64,000 bases of DNA from Streptomyces sp. NBC_00510 (GTDB lineage Bacteria; Actinomycetota; Actinomycetes; Streptomycetales; Streptomycetaceae), in NCBI GenBank assembly GCA_036013505.1, contig CP107851.1, positions 2,728,001-2,792,000 on the forward strand, read 5' to 3'. Within the stretch, counting starts at the first letter, position 1; each line of letters opens with the position of its first letter. A program made the position numbers and the translations under genes. Below are positions 51,829 to 59,810 of this stretch, piece after piece. The notes below the pieces were generated by a model, which saw only the letters and a program-made list of their open reading frames with translations, had not been told where the DNA came from and made no database searches.

Positions 51829-51876
51829 CAGGGCCCCGGGCGGTGCCGACGTGCCGACGGCACGCCCGGGGCCCTG
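51829..51876 (+). terminator. Terminator of the AlaRS-like gene
   Basis: CAGGGCCCCGGGC (51829-51841) and GCCCGGGGCCCTG (51864-51876) form a 13-bp stem. The inner GTGCC/GGCAC adds five pairs. It makes the AlaRS-like gene a monocistronic unit with its leader. Confidence 0.8.
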
Positions 51877-51926
51877 CGTCACGCGCGGTCACGCACAGTG
51901 GTCACGGGAATCCCATGGATCCCCCC

Positions 51927-51956
51927 TCGACGCTATTCGCTCAGATGTTCTATTCT
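51927..51956 (+). promoter_or_regulatory. Promoter of the radical SAM gene
   Basis: -35 TCGACG (51927-51932), 18-bp spacer, -10 TATTCT (51951-51956). The predicted start is near 51963, about 20 bases before the ATG. Match by eye. Confidence 0.5.
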
Positions 51957-51983
51957 CGGGAGGAGAGCAACGAAGGAGGCGGC

Positions 51984-53048
51984 ATGAGGTGGGACAACCT
52001 GAGCCGCGACACGGCGGCGACCACACCCGCGCTGTTCGGCGTGGACGCCGTGACCCGTACGTTCGACACCCCCGAGTTCCGCGGGATCACCTTCCACGAG
52101 GTGCGCGCCCGCACGATCGTCAACCGCGTGCCCGGAGCGTCCCGGATGCCGTTCGAGTGGACGATCAACCCCTACCGCGGCTGCAGTCACGCCTGCGTGT
52201 ACTGCTTCGCACGCAAGACGCACACCTACCTGGACCTCGACAGCGGCCTGGACTTCGACTCCCAGATCGTCGTGAAGGTCAACGCGCCCGAGCTGCTGCG
52301 CCGCGAGCTCGCCTCGCCCCGCTGGCAGGGCGAGCACATCGCGATGGGCACCAACGTCGACTGCTACCAGCGCGCGGAGGGCCGCTACCGGCTCATGCCC
52401 GGCATCCTGGCCGCGCTGCGCGACCACGCCAATCCCTTCTCGATCCTCACCAAGGGGTCGCTGATCCTGCGCGACCTGGACCTCCTGGTGCAGGCCTCCC
52501 AGGTCACCGACGTCTCGACCGCGGTCTCCGTCGGCTTCACCGACCGGGACCTGTGGCGCACCGTGGAACCGGGCACGCCGTCGCCGGCGAAGCGTCTGGA
52601 GGTCTGCCGCACGCTCAACGAGCACGGCATCCCCTCGGGCGTCCTGATGGCGCCGGTGCTGCCGTACCTCAGCGACTCCCCGGAGCAGTTGCGCGAGACC
52701 GTCCGCGCGATCGCCGGGACCGGCGCCACGTCCGTCACCCCGCTGGTGCTGCACCTGCGCCCCGGGGCGAGGGAGTGGTTCATGGCCTGGCTCTCGGTGC
52801 ACCACCCGCGGCTGATCTCCCGCTACAAGGCGCTCTACGCGGACGGCGCCTACGCGCCCACCTGGTACCAGCGGCGCATCACACGCCAAGTGCACGAGTT
52901 CGCCGCCGAGTTCGGGATCGGGCCCAGCCGTTCCGGGACCGCGCGCCGGATATCCGCACCCGAGGAGGAGACCCCCGGCCCGCCCGCCGCACCCGATCCG
53001 GCCCAGCCCGCCCAGCCGGCCCCGCCGACCCAGCTGACCCTGATCTGA
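51984..53048 (+). CDS. Rv2578c-type radical SAM protein
   Basis: A 354-residue radical SAM enzyme of the SPL-like Rv2578c group found in actinobacteria. The [4Fe-4S] cluster motif is NPYRGCSHACVYCFARKTH (C-x3-C-x2-C near 68-75). Downstream GEHIAMGTNVDCYQ, FSILTKGSLILRDLDLL and VSTAVSVGFTDRDLW fit the TIM-barrel core. The C-terminus (about 320-354) is Pro/Ala-rich and probably disordered. Function is unknown; spore-photoproduct-lyase relatives repair UV-damaged DNA. GAAGGAGG six bases before ATG gives the start; the longer upstream frame crosses the predicted promoter. Confidence 0.87.
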   Translation: MRWDNLSRDTAATTPALFGVDAVTRTFDTPEFRGITFHEVRARTIVNRVPGASRMPFEWTINPYRGCSHACVYCFARKTHTYLDLDSGLDFDSQIVVKVNAPELLRRELASPRWQGEHIAMGTNVDCYQRAEGRYRLMPGILAALRDHANPFSILTKGSLILRDLDLLVQASQVTDVSTAVSVGFTDRDLWRTVEPGTPSPAKRLEVCRTLNEHGIPSGVLMAPVLPYLSDSPEQLRETVRAIAGTGATSVTPLVLHLRPGAREWFMAWLSVHHPRLISRYKALYADGAYAPTWYQRRITRQVHEFAAEFGIGPSRSGTARRISAPEEETPGPPAAPDPAQPAQPAPPTQLTLI

Positions 53049-53099
53049 GCTCACGAAAAGCGGGTGCCCACGGCGCTCCGCCCCCCTTAACGTCGCGGC

Positions 53100-53615
53100 A
53101 TGACGGTTGTGAGGGTGATGACCCGCGACGACATCGACGCCGTGGCGGCGATCCGCGTAAGGGGATGGCAGGCTGCCTACGCGGGGATCGTGCCGCAGGC
53201 GTACCTCGAAGCGATGGACGTCGGGGCGGACGCGGAGCGTCGCCGGGAGTGGTTCGACGCGGGCGGCAGCCGGGTGGACAACCTGGTCGCCGCGGACGGC
53301 GGCGAGGTGACGGGCTGGGCCGCGCTCGGCCCCTACCGGGGTGAACCCGACGACGCGGAGGTCGGCGAGCTGTACGCGATCTACGTACACCCCGACCGGA
53401 TCGGCCGCGGCGCCGGCCGCGCGCTCATGGACGCCGTACGGGCCCGCGCCGGTGAACGCGGCTTCCGGAGCCTGCGCCTGTGGGTGCTCGCGGACAACGC
53501 GCGGGCGCTGCGCTTCTACGAACGGTCCGGTCTCGCACCGGACGGCACCGACCAGATCGAGATGTACGACGGCGTCCCGCTCAAGGAGCTGCGGTACGCG
53601 ACGGATCTGGCCTGA
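53100..53615 (+). CDS. GNAT family N-acetyltransferase
   Basis: A 171-residue acetyltransferase. An N-terminal VRVMTRDDIDAVAAIRVRGWQAAYAGIVP has the typical GNAT opening and the RGWQ-x-A-Y-A-G-I-V-P stretch seen in streptothricin-acetyltransferase-like groups. Motif A is GELYAIYVHPDRIGRGAGRALMD near 96-118 and motif B is RLWVLADNARALRFYERSGL near 132-152. The substrate is unknown. The ATG lies just 52 bp beyond the radical SAM stop. The end overlaps the convergent HEAT-repeat gene by 35 bp. Confidence 0.87.
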   Translation: MTVVRVMTRDDIDAVAAIRVRGWQAAYAGIVPQAYLEAMDVGADAERRREWFDAGGSRVDNLVAADGGEVTGWAALGPYRGEPDDAEVGELYAIYVHPDRIGRGAGRALMDAVRARAGERGFRSLRLWVLADNARALRFYERSGLAPDGTDQIEMYDGVPLKELRYATDLA

Positions 53616-55068
53616 AGCGCCCGGCGAGACGGCGCGTCGTGGCACTCGGTGCCTTCTCCCGCGCCGCGGCCAGCACCGCCCCGGCAACCGGGTCGCCCGA
53701 CCGCACCAGGGCGCGCACGATCCGCCTGGGGTACGGCGGCGCGCACAGCCCCACGAGGGCGGCGGTCGCGCGGGGCTCCTCCGAGTAGCGGGCCAGTCCG
53801 CGCGCCGCGGCGGCGCGCACCTCCCCGTCCTCGTCCGAGGCGGCCCCGAGCAGCGTCCCGAGCACCTCGGGGCCCCCGATCCGGCCGAGGGAGTCCACGG
53901 CCGCGGCGCGCAGGCGGGGATCAGCGACGGCCCGGGTCAGGACGGGCACCGCCCGCGCGTCGCCGAGCCGTCCCAGTTCCTCGACGCAGCCGGCGGCGGC
54001 CTGGTAATCCGTGCGGTCCTCGTCCAGGAGCCACGTGAGGGTGGAGGTCAGCGCGGGCCGTGACTCGGGCGCCCGCAACCGCCCCAGCAGGCGCACGGCG
54101 GCCAGCGCGTAGCCGATCCGCAGCCGGTTGGTGGCGAGCGCGGCGGCGGCACGGGCGGTCCGCGGGTCGCCGAGCCGGGTCAGGGCCTCGGCCGCGGCAA
54201 GGGTGTTCCAGGCGTCGCGGTGGTTGAGGAACAGCACAAGGGTCTCGAAGGCCCGCCTGTCACCGGCCCGCCCCAGCAGGACGGAGGCGGCGAGACGCTC
54301 CTGCGGGGAGCGCGACGGCTCGGTCAGCACGGCGGCGAGGCGGTCCCGGGCCTCGGGAACGTCCAGCCGCCACAGAGCGACGAGCGCCTGCTCGGCCACC
54401 AACTCGTCCGGGTCGCCCGCGGCCGCGAGGAACAGGTCGAGATGCGCCGGGTCGCGGTCGTAGCCGAGCAGGGCCAGGGCCAGCCGCCGGGCCCGGGGTG
54501 CCAACTGGCGGGCCTGGCGCAGCAGCAGCGGCACGCAGGTGGCGGGCGGAACGGGGCCGTTCCTGGCTGCCCAGCGCCAGAAGGGCAGGTGACGACCGAT
54601 GACGATGCGGCTGACGGTGTTCTCGATCAACCCGGGGTACCAGGAGTGCTCGTCCGGCCCGAGTACGCCGAGCAGGCCGAAGAGGGGTCCCGTCGCCTCC
54701 ATGGGGCGCTTCACCGCCAGCGCCTCCAGGGCGTAGCGGCGCTCCTCCTCCGTGCCATGGGGAAGCATGGCCAGCAGCGGCGGGACGGCGGGGGCCCACC
54801 CGCCCGCCACGTCGAGGCGCGCGCGTTCGGCGGGACCGAGCCAGGGCCGCACCATGGCGGCGGCGTCCGGTGAGGCGGCAAGCCGCCGCAGATAGGCACC
54901 GCGTTCCTCGCACCGCCCCTGGCCGGCGAACTCCAGCAGCCCCAGGACGCGGCGTGGTTCCCCGCGCCCGCGCAGCCGCGCGATGTCCGTCTCCCCCGCC
55001 CGCACGGCCCCGTAAAGTTCGGCCGCGCGCCGCGCCGAGTGACCGGCGCCCGCGTGCTCCCGTTCCAC
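53581..55068 (-). CDS. HEAT-repeat domain protein
   Basis: A 495-residue all-helical protein made of about ten HEAT/armadillo-type repeats (about 85-460), e.g. HGTEEERRYALEALAVKRP, DELVAEQALVALWRLDVPEARDRLA, DPRTARAAAALATNRLRIGYALAAV and DPRLRAAAVDSLGRIGGPEVLGTLL. Such scaffolds hold other proteins; no catalytic site is visible and no partner is evident. GTG at 55068 (VEREHAGAGHSA) has GGGGGA just upstream and is better than the reading to 55095. It is monocistronic, convergent with the acetyltransferase gene. Confidence 0.85.
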   Translation of the reverse strand: MEREHAGAGHSARRAAELYGAVRAGETDIARLRGRGEPRRVLGLLEFAGQGRCEERGAYLRRLAASPDAAAMVRPWLGPAERARLDVAGGWAPAVPPLLAMLPHGTEEERRYALEALAVKRPMEATGPLFGLLGVLGPDEHSWYPGLIENTVSRIVIGRHLPFWRWAARNGPVPPATCVPLLLRQARQLAPRARRLALALLGYDRDPAHLDLFLAAAGDPDELVAEQALVALWRLDVPEARDRLAAVLTEPSRSPQERLAASVLLGRAGDRRAFETLVLFLNHRDAWNTLAAAEALTRLGDPRTARAAAALATNRLRIGYALAAVRLLGRLRAPESRPALTSTLTWLLDEDRTDYQAAAGCVEELGRLGDARAVPVLTRAVADPRLRAAAVDSLGRIGGPEVLGTLLGAASDEDGEVRAAAARGLARYSEEPRATAALVGLCAPPYPRRIVRALVRSGDPVAGAVLAAAREKAPSATTRRLAGRFRPDPSRTAAP

Positions 55069-55157
55069 GGTCCCCCCTCTCCCCCGTGCGCTCACCCTAA
55101 TGGCGCGCTCATCTGTGGGCGACGCAAATCACATGGGCGGGAGGGCTGGCGCCGAGG

Positions 55158-55173
55158 TTACTCACCGGTTACC
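55158..55173. promoter_or_regulatory. Operator-like repeat upstream of the dehydrogenase gene
   Basis: TTACTCACCGGTTACC carries a repeated GGTTAC and a central ACCGGT; the sequence GGTTA...TAACC (55156-55181) forms an inverted repeat around it. It lies about 220 bp upstream of the 3-hydroxybutyryl-CoA dehydrogenase start. TetR regulators of acyl-CoA genes use sites of similar look; the assignment is weak. Confidence 0.35.
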
Positions 55174-55390
55174 CTCTAACCAACGCACGCATCGGCCTGG
55201 TGACGCAGCCGCCGCGTGCAGCCGTTGTCGGTTCGGCACCATCGCGGCGCAGCCCCGGGACAGGGCTCGCCGGTTCTCACGCGGGTACGCCCACACACGC
55301 GTACGCACCCCGCGGCTCCTCGACTCTCCCGCCCCCGCGCCTGCGCAGCAGAGACGCACGGCGCGGACCCTCAGCATTCGGAGTTCCGCG

Positions 55391-57178
55391 ATGGACCGTC
55401 CACGACCCTTCCCCACCGTCGCCGTCATCGGTCTCGGCACCATGGGCACCGGCATCGCCGAGGTCGTCGCCCGTGCCGGCCACGAAGTGATCGGCATCGA
55501 GATCGACGACGCGGCCGCCCACCGCGCCGTCGCCGCCCTGGAGGCCTCCACCGCCCGCGCCGTGCAGCGCGAGCGGATCACGGAGGCCGAGCGCGGCGAC
55601 GTCCTGGCCCGTTTCCGCACCTTCTCCGACCTCCAGGCGGCGGCCGACGCCGACCTGGTGATCGAGGTCGTCACCGAGCACTTCGAGATCAAGCGCGAGG
55701 TCCTCACGGCCCTGGACGCCCTCCTGAAGCCGGGCGCCGTCCTGGCGACCGGCACCAACGCGCTGTCGGTGACCCAGCTGGCCTCGCACACCTCGCGCCC
55801 CGACCGCGTCCTCGGCCTGCACTTCTTCGCCCCCGCACCGGCCATGAAGCTGGTCGAGGTGGTCTCCACCGTGCTCACCTCCCCCGAGACCACGGACTCC
55901 GTGACCGAGCTGGTCCGCTCGCTCGGCAAGGAGCCGGTGGCGGTCGGCGACCGTCCGGGCTTCATCGCCGACGGGCTGCTCTTCGGCTACCTCAACCAGG
56001 CCGCGGCCATGTACGAGGCCCGGTACGCCACCCGCGAGGACATCGACGCCGCCATGCGGCTCGGCTGCGGCCTGCCCATGGGCCCGCTCGCCCTGCTGGA
56101 CCTGATCGGCATCGACACCGCGCAGACCGTCCTGGAGGCGATGTACGAGGCCTCGCGCGACCGGCTGCACGCCCCCGCGCCCATCCTGAAGCAGCTCTCC
56201 GCCGCCGGCCTCAAGGGCCGCAAGGCGGGACGCGGCTTCTACACCTACGAGGTCCCCGGCAGCGCGAGCGTCGTCCCGGACGCCGAGACGCCGGCCGAGG
56301 CCGCCGGTGCCACCGGCGGGCGCCCCGTGCGCAGCGTGGGCGTCGCGGGCTCGGGCACCATGGCCGCCGGCATCGCGGAGGTCTTCGCCAAGGCCGGGTA
56401 CGAGGTCGTGCTGGCCGCCCGTGGCCAGGAGAAGGCCGACAAGGCGGTCGCGGCGCTGGCCAAGTCCCTGGACCGGTCGGTGGCCAAGGGCCGGCTCAGC
56501 CAGGAGCAGCGCGACGCCGCCGTGGCGCGGGTGACCGCGGCCGGATCGCTGGACGCCTTCGCGGACGTGGACCTGGCCGTCGAGGCGGTCGCCGAGGACC
56601 TGCCGGTCAAGCAGCAGCTCTTCGCGACCCTGGACAAGGTCTGCAAGCCGGGCGCGGTGCTGGCCACGACGACGTCCTCGCTGCCCGTGGTGGCCGTCGC
56701 CACCGCCACGTCCCGTCCGCGGGACGTGATCGGCATGCACTTCTTCAACCCGGCCCCCGCCATGAAGCTGGTCGAGGTGGTCCGCACCGTGCTGACCGCC
56801 GAGGACGTGCACGCCACCGTCCACGAGGTCTGCGGCAAGATCAGGAAGCACGCCGTGGACTGCGGCGACCGGGCCGGCTTCATCGTCAACGCGCTGCTGT
56901 TCCCGTACCTCAACAACGCCGTGAAGATGGTCCAGGAGCACTACGCGACGGTCGAGGACATCGACTCGGCGATGAAGCTCGGCGGGGGCTACCCGATGGG
57001 GCCCTTCGAACTGCTCGACGTCGTCGGGCTGGACGTCTCGCTCGCGATCGAGCAGGTGCTGCACAAGGAGTTCCGCGACCCGGGCCTGGCGCCGGCGCCG
57101 CTGCTCGAGCACCTGGTGTCCGCGGGCTGCCTCGGCCGCAAGACCGGCCGCGGCTTCCGCGAGTATGCCCGCCGCTGA
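55391..57178 (+). CDS. 3-hydroxybutyryl-CoA dehydrogenase, two-domain fusion
   Basis: A 595-residue protein of two complete 3-hydroxyacyl-CoA dehydrogenase units in tandem (about 1-290 and 308-595). Each has its own NAD motif (VAVIGLGTMGTGIAEVVARAG; VGVAGSGTMAAGIAEVFAKAG), a catalytic-histidine stretch (LGLHFFAPAPAMKLVEVV; IGMHFFNPAPAMKLVEVV) and a C-terminal dimer domain with GLPMGPLALLDLIG or GYPMGPFELLDVVG. A single unit is about 285 residues in the family. It would interconvert acetoacetyl-CoA and 3-hydroxybutyryl-CoA, feeding crotonyl-CoA to the ccrA product encoded downstream. ATG 55391 is the start that begins the first NAD fold. Confidence 0.92.
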   Translation: MDRPRPFPTVAVIGLGTMGTGIAEVVARAGHEVIGIEIDDAAAHRAVAALEASTARAVQRERITEAERGDVLARFRTFSDLQAAADADLVIEVVTEHFEIKREVLTALDALLKPGAVLATGTNALSVTQLASHTSRPDRVLGLHFFAPAPAMKLVEVVSTVLTSPETTDSVTELVRSLGKEPVAVGDRPGFIADGLLFGYLNQAAAMYEARYATREDIDAAMRLGCGLPMGPLALLDLIGIDTAQTVLEAMYEASRDRLHAPAPILKQLSAAGLKGRKAGRGFYTYEVPGSASVVPDAETPAEAAGATGGRPVRSVGVAGSGTMAAGIAEVFAKAGYEVVLAARGQEKADKAVAALAKSLDRSVAKGRLSQEQRDAAVARVTAAGSLDAFADVDLAVEAVAEDLPVKQQLFATLDKVCKPGAVLATTTSSLPVVAVATATSRPRDVIGMHFFNPAPAMKLVEVVRTVLTAEDVHATVHEVCGKIRKHAVDCGDRAGFIVNALLFPYLNNAVKMVQEHYATVEDIDSAMKLGGGYPMGPFELLDVVGLDVSLAIEQVLHKEFRDPGLAPAPLLEHLVSAGCLGRKTGRGFREYARR

Positions 57179-57296
57179 CTACGCGGGCAGCGGCCGGGAC
57201 GATCCCGGTGGCTGGGGCGGTCTCCTGGGGCCGCCCCACCGCCTCCGGAAACCGGGCCCGGCCCACGGTGCAGCGGGAATGCAGTACGTTCGCGGT

Positions 57297-58061
57297 ATGC
57301 CCCAGCCCGTGAAGCCCGCCCGTGCGTCCTCCACCACCGCCCAGCGCCATCGTGTCCGCCAGGAACTGGCCGCCGCGGCGATGCACCTGTTCGCGAGCCA
57401 GGGCTACGAGGCGACGACGGTCGACGAGATCGCCGCGGCCGCGGGGGTCGCGCGCAGGACGTTCTTCCGGCACTTCCGCTCCAAGGAAGAGGCGATCTTC
57501 CCCGACCACGACGACACCCTCGTGCGCGTGGGACAGGTGCTGGACTCCGCCGAACCGCACGAGCACCCGCTCGACACGGTGTGCCGTGGCATCACCGAGG
57601 TGCTGCGCATGTACGCCGAGGCTCCCGAGGTCTCGGTGGAGCGCTACCGCCTGACCCGTGAGATCCCGATCCTGCGGGAGCGCGAGATCGCCTCGGTGGC
57701 CCGCTACGAGCGGCTGTTCACCCGCTACCTGCTGGGCCACTTCGACGAGGGCGCCCACCACGACGGGGACGACGACCCGCTGCTGGCGGAGGTCGCCGCG
57801 TCCGCCGTCGTCGCCGCCCACAACCACGTGCTGCGGCGCTGGCTGCGCGCCGGCGGCAAGGGCGACGTCGAGGCCCAGCTCGACCACGCCTTCGAGGTGA
57901 TCAAGCAGACCTTCGGCACCGGCATCGGCCGGCGTCCCAGCCCCGCCCCCGCCCCGGTCCTCACCTCCGAGCAGGGCGAGGTCATCGTTGCGGTGGCCCG
58001 TACGGACGCCTCGCCCGCCGAGGTCATGCGGACGATCGAAAAAGCCCTGAAGGGCGCGTAG
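57297..58061 (+). CDS. TetR family transcriptional regulator
   Basis: A 254-residue TetR-type regulator. The helix-turn-helix (about 22-70) reads ELAAAAMHLFASQGYEATTVDEIAAAAGVARRTFFRHF. The C-terminal ligand domain (about 85-220) is helical. A Pro-rich link and a final helix (TDASPAEVMRTIEKALKG) follow. A -10-like TACGTT (57284-57289) lies six to seven bases before the ATG, so the mRNA may be leaderless. Its location between the dehydrogenase and ccrA suggests that it controls the C4 pathway, perhaps through TGGCAC/GTGCCA sites at 58170-58227. That link is an inference. Confidence 0.9.
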   Translation: MPQPVKPARASSTTAQRHRVRQELAAAAMHLFASQGYEATTVDEIAAAAGVARRTFFRHFRSKEEAIFPDHDDTLVRVGQVLDSAEPHEHPLDTVCRGITEVLRMYAEAPEVSVERYRLTREIPILREREIASVARYERLFTRYLLGHFDEGAHHDGDDDPLLAEVAASAVVAAHNHVLRRWLRAGGKGDVEAQLDHAFEVIKQTFGTGIGRRPSPAPAPVLTSEQGEVIVAVARTDASPAEVMRTIEKALKGA

Positions 58062-58089
58062 CCGCCCGTTCGCGCCCCCGGCGTCCTCC

Positions 58090-58140
58090 GGCGCCCCCGG
58101 CATCCCACCAGCGCCCCCAGGCCCTCGTGCCGGGGGCGCC
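58090..58140 (+). terminator. Terminator of the TetR gene
   Basis: GGCGCCCCCGGCA (58090-58102) and TGCCGGGGGCGCC (58128-58140) form a perfect 13-bp stem with a 25-base loop, 28 bases after the TetR stop. It isolates the ccrA promoter from read-through. Confidence 0.8.
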
Positions 58141-58169
58141 TTCGCGCGTTGCTCAAACGTGAAGCCGTG

Positions 58170-58233
58170 GTGCCATCTGAGAAAAATTGTTGGCACGCAG
58201 TGTCTTGCAGGGTGGCACGCGGTGCCATAACGT
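58170..58233 (+). promoter_or_regulatory. ccrA promoter with operator in its spacer
   Basis: -35 TTGCAG (58205-58210), 17-bp spacer and -10 TAACGT (58228-58233). The spacer holds the perfect palindrome TGGCAC-GCG-GTGCCA (58213-58227). A second, wider inverted pair of the same half-sites lies upstream: GTGCCA (58170-58175) and TGGCAC (58191-58196), 15 bases apart. A repressor bound in the spacer would block polymerase; two sites could allow cooperative binding. Confidence 0.7.
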
Positions 58234-58240
58234 GAGAACT

Positions 58241-58458
58241 GTCCGGGCGGGCGGCGTGCTGGGATCCGTCGCACGCCGTCTGTCCCCAAAGGCCCGGACG
58301 CCTGCGTCACAGGCATTCACCGCGCCACCAAGCGCCCCCGCTCCATCCGTGCGACCGCCACGGACAGCAGCACCACCGCCGAACCGACGGCACCACCCAC
58401 AGCAACCCCCGACGTTCCCTCAAGCGTCCCTACGTCGCGCTTCGCCGGAGGCATCACC
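58241..58458 (+). promoter_or_regulatory. Long structured 5' leader of ccrA
   Basis: The leader begins just after the predicted start site. Outer stem GTCCGGGC (58241-58248)/GCCCGGAC (58292-58299), inner stem CGGCGTGC (58252-58259)/GCACGCCG (58271-58278), then GCCTG-CGTCA-CAGGC (58300-58314). The remaining 140 bases are C-rich and G-poor, like a Rho-loading site. It matches no riboswitch class I know. It may control premature termination or translation. Confidence 0.5.
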
Positions 58459-59796
58459 GTGAAGGACATCCTCGACGCAATCATGGCGTCCGAAAGCACG
58501 GCCGCGGACTTCGCCGCGCTGCCGCTCCCCGAGTCGTACCGCGCCATCACCGTCCACAAGGACGAGGCCGGCATGTTCGAGGGCGTGGACAGCCGCGCGA
58601 AGGACCCGCGCAAGTCGCTGCACCTGGACGAGGTGCCCGTGCCCGAGCTCGGCCCGGGCGAGGCCCTGGTGGCCGTCATGGCCAGCTCGGTCAACTACAA
58701 CTCGGTGTGGACGTCGATCTTCGAGCCGGTGTCGACGTTCGGTTTCCTCGAGCGGTACGGCAGGCTCTCCCCGCTCACCAAGCGCCACGACCTGCCCTAC
58801 CACGTCATCGGCTCCGACCTGGCGGGCGTCGTGCTGCGCACCGGCCCCGGCGTGAACCTCTGGAAGCCGGGCGACGAGGTCGTCGCGCACTGCCTGTCCG
58901 TCGAACTGGAGTCCGCGGACGGCCACAACGACACGATGCTCGACCCCGAGCAGCGCATCTGGGGCTTCGAGACCAACTTCGGCGGCCTCGCCGAGATCGC
59001 GCTGGTCAAGTCCAACCAGCTGATGCCCAAGCCCAAGCACCTCAGCTGGGAGGAGGCCGCGGCCCCGGGTCTGGTGAACTCCACCGCCTACCGCCAGCTG
59101 GTCTCCCGCAACGGCGCCGGCATGAAGCAGGGCGACAACGTCCTGATCTGGGGCGCCAGCGGCGGCCTGGGCAGCTACGCCACCCAGTTCGCGCTGGCCG
59201 GCGGCGCCAACCCGATCTGCGTGGTCTCCTCGCCGCAGAAGGCGGAGATCTGCCGCCGCATGGGCGCCGAGGCCATCATCGACCGCACCGCCGAGGACTA
59301 CCGGTTCTGGAAGGACGAGCACACCCAGGACCCGAAGGAGTGGAAGCGCCTCGGCAAGCGCATCCGCGAGCTGACCGACGGCGAGGACGTCGACATCGTC
59401 TTCGAGCACCCCGGCCGCGAGACCTTCGGCGCCTCGGTCTACGTCACCCGCAAGGGCGGCACGATCGTCACCTGCGCGTCGACCTCGGGCTACAACCACG
59501 AGTACGACAACCGCTACCTGTGGATGTCGCTCAAGCGCATCGTCGGCTCCCACTTCGCGAACTACCGCGAGGCGTGGGAGGCCAACCGCCTCATCGCCAA
59601 GGGCAAGATCCACCCCACGCTGTCGAAGACGTACCGCCTGGAGGAGACCGGCCAGGCAGCGCACGACGTGCACCGCAACGTGCACCAGGGCAAGGTCGGC
59701 GTGCTCGCGCTCGCCCCCGAGGAGGGCCTCGGCGTCCGCGACGCGGAGCTGCGCGCCGAGCACCTCGACGCCATCAACCGCTTCCGGAACGTCTGA
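58459..59796 (+). CDS. ccrA: Crotonyl-CoA carboxylase/reductase
   Basis: A 445-residue medium-chain reductase that reductively carboxylates crotonyl-CoA to (2S)-ethylmalonyl-CoA with NADPH and CO2, the defining step of the EMC pathway and a source of polyketide extender units. Family marks: MASSVNYNSVWTSIFEPVSTFGFLERYGR near 74-102, GSDLAGVVLRTGPGVN, the NADPH fold LIWGASGGLGSYATQFAL near 231-248 and FEHPGRETFGASVYV. The start is GTG at 58459 (VKDILDAIMASES) with CGGAGG upstream. It leads an operon with meaA, maoC and the acyl-CoA dehydrogenase. Confidence 0.95.
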   Translation: MKDILDAIMASESTAADFAALPLPESYRAITVHKDEAGMFEGVDSRAKDPRKSLHLDEVPVPELGPGEALVAVMASSVNYNSVWTSIFEPVSTFGFLERYGRLSPLTKRHDLPYHVIGSDLAGVVLRTGPGVNLWKPGDEVVAHCLSVELESADGHNDTMLDPEQRIWGFETNFGGLAEIALVKSNQLMPKPKHLSWEEAAAPGLVNSTAYRQLVSRNGAGMKQGDNVLIWGASGGLGSYATQFALAGGANPICVVSSPQKAEICRRMGAEAIIDRTAEDYRFWKDEHTQDPKEWKRLGKRIRELTDGEDVDIVFEHPGRETFGASVYVTRKGGTIVTCASTSGYNHEYDNRYLWMSLKRIVGSHFANYREAWEANRLIAKGKIHPTLSKTYRLEETGQAAHDVHRNVHQGKVGVLALAPEEGLGVRDAELRAEHLDAINRFRNV

Positions 59797-59810
59797 GAAC
59801 GGGAACGAGC

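Noticed and set aside
51940..51960. SOS (LexA) box before the radical SAM gene
   Set aside because: The sequence GATGTTCTATTCTC lacks the GAAC/GTTC symmetry of the actinobacterial LexA site.
58187..58462. A 91-codon frame over the ccrA leader
   Set aside because: It would start upstream of the predicted transcript start and overlap the operator; the peptide is Pro/Ala/Arg low complexity. The C-rich leader explains it.
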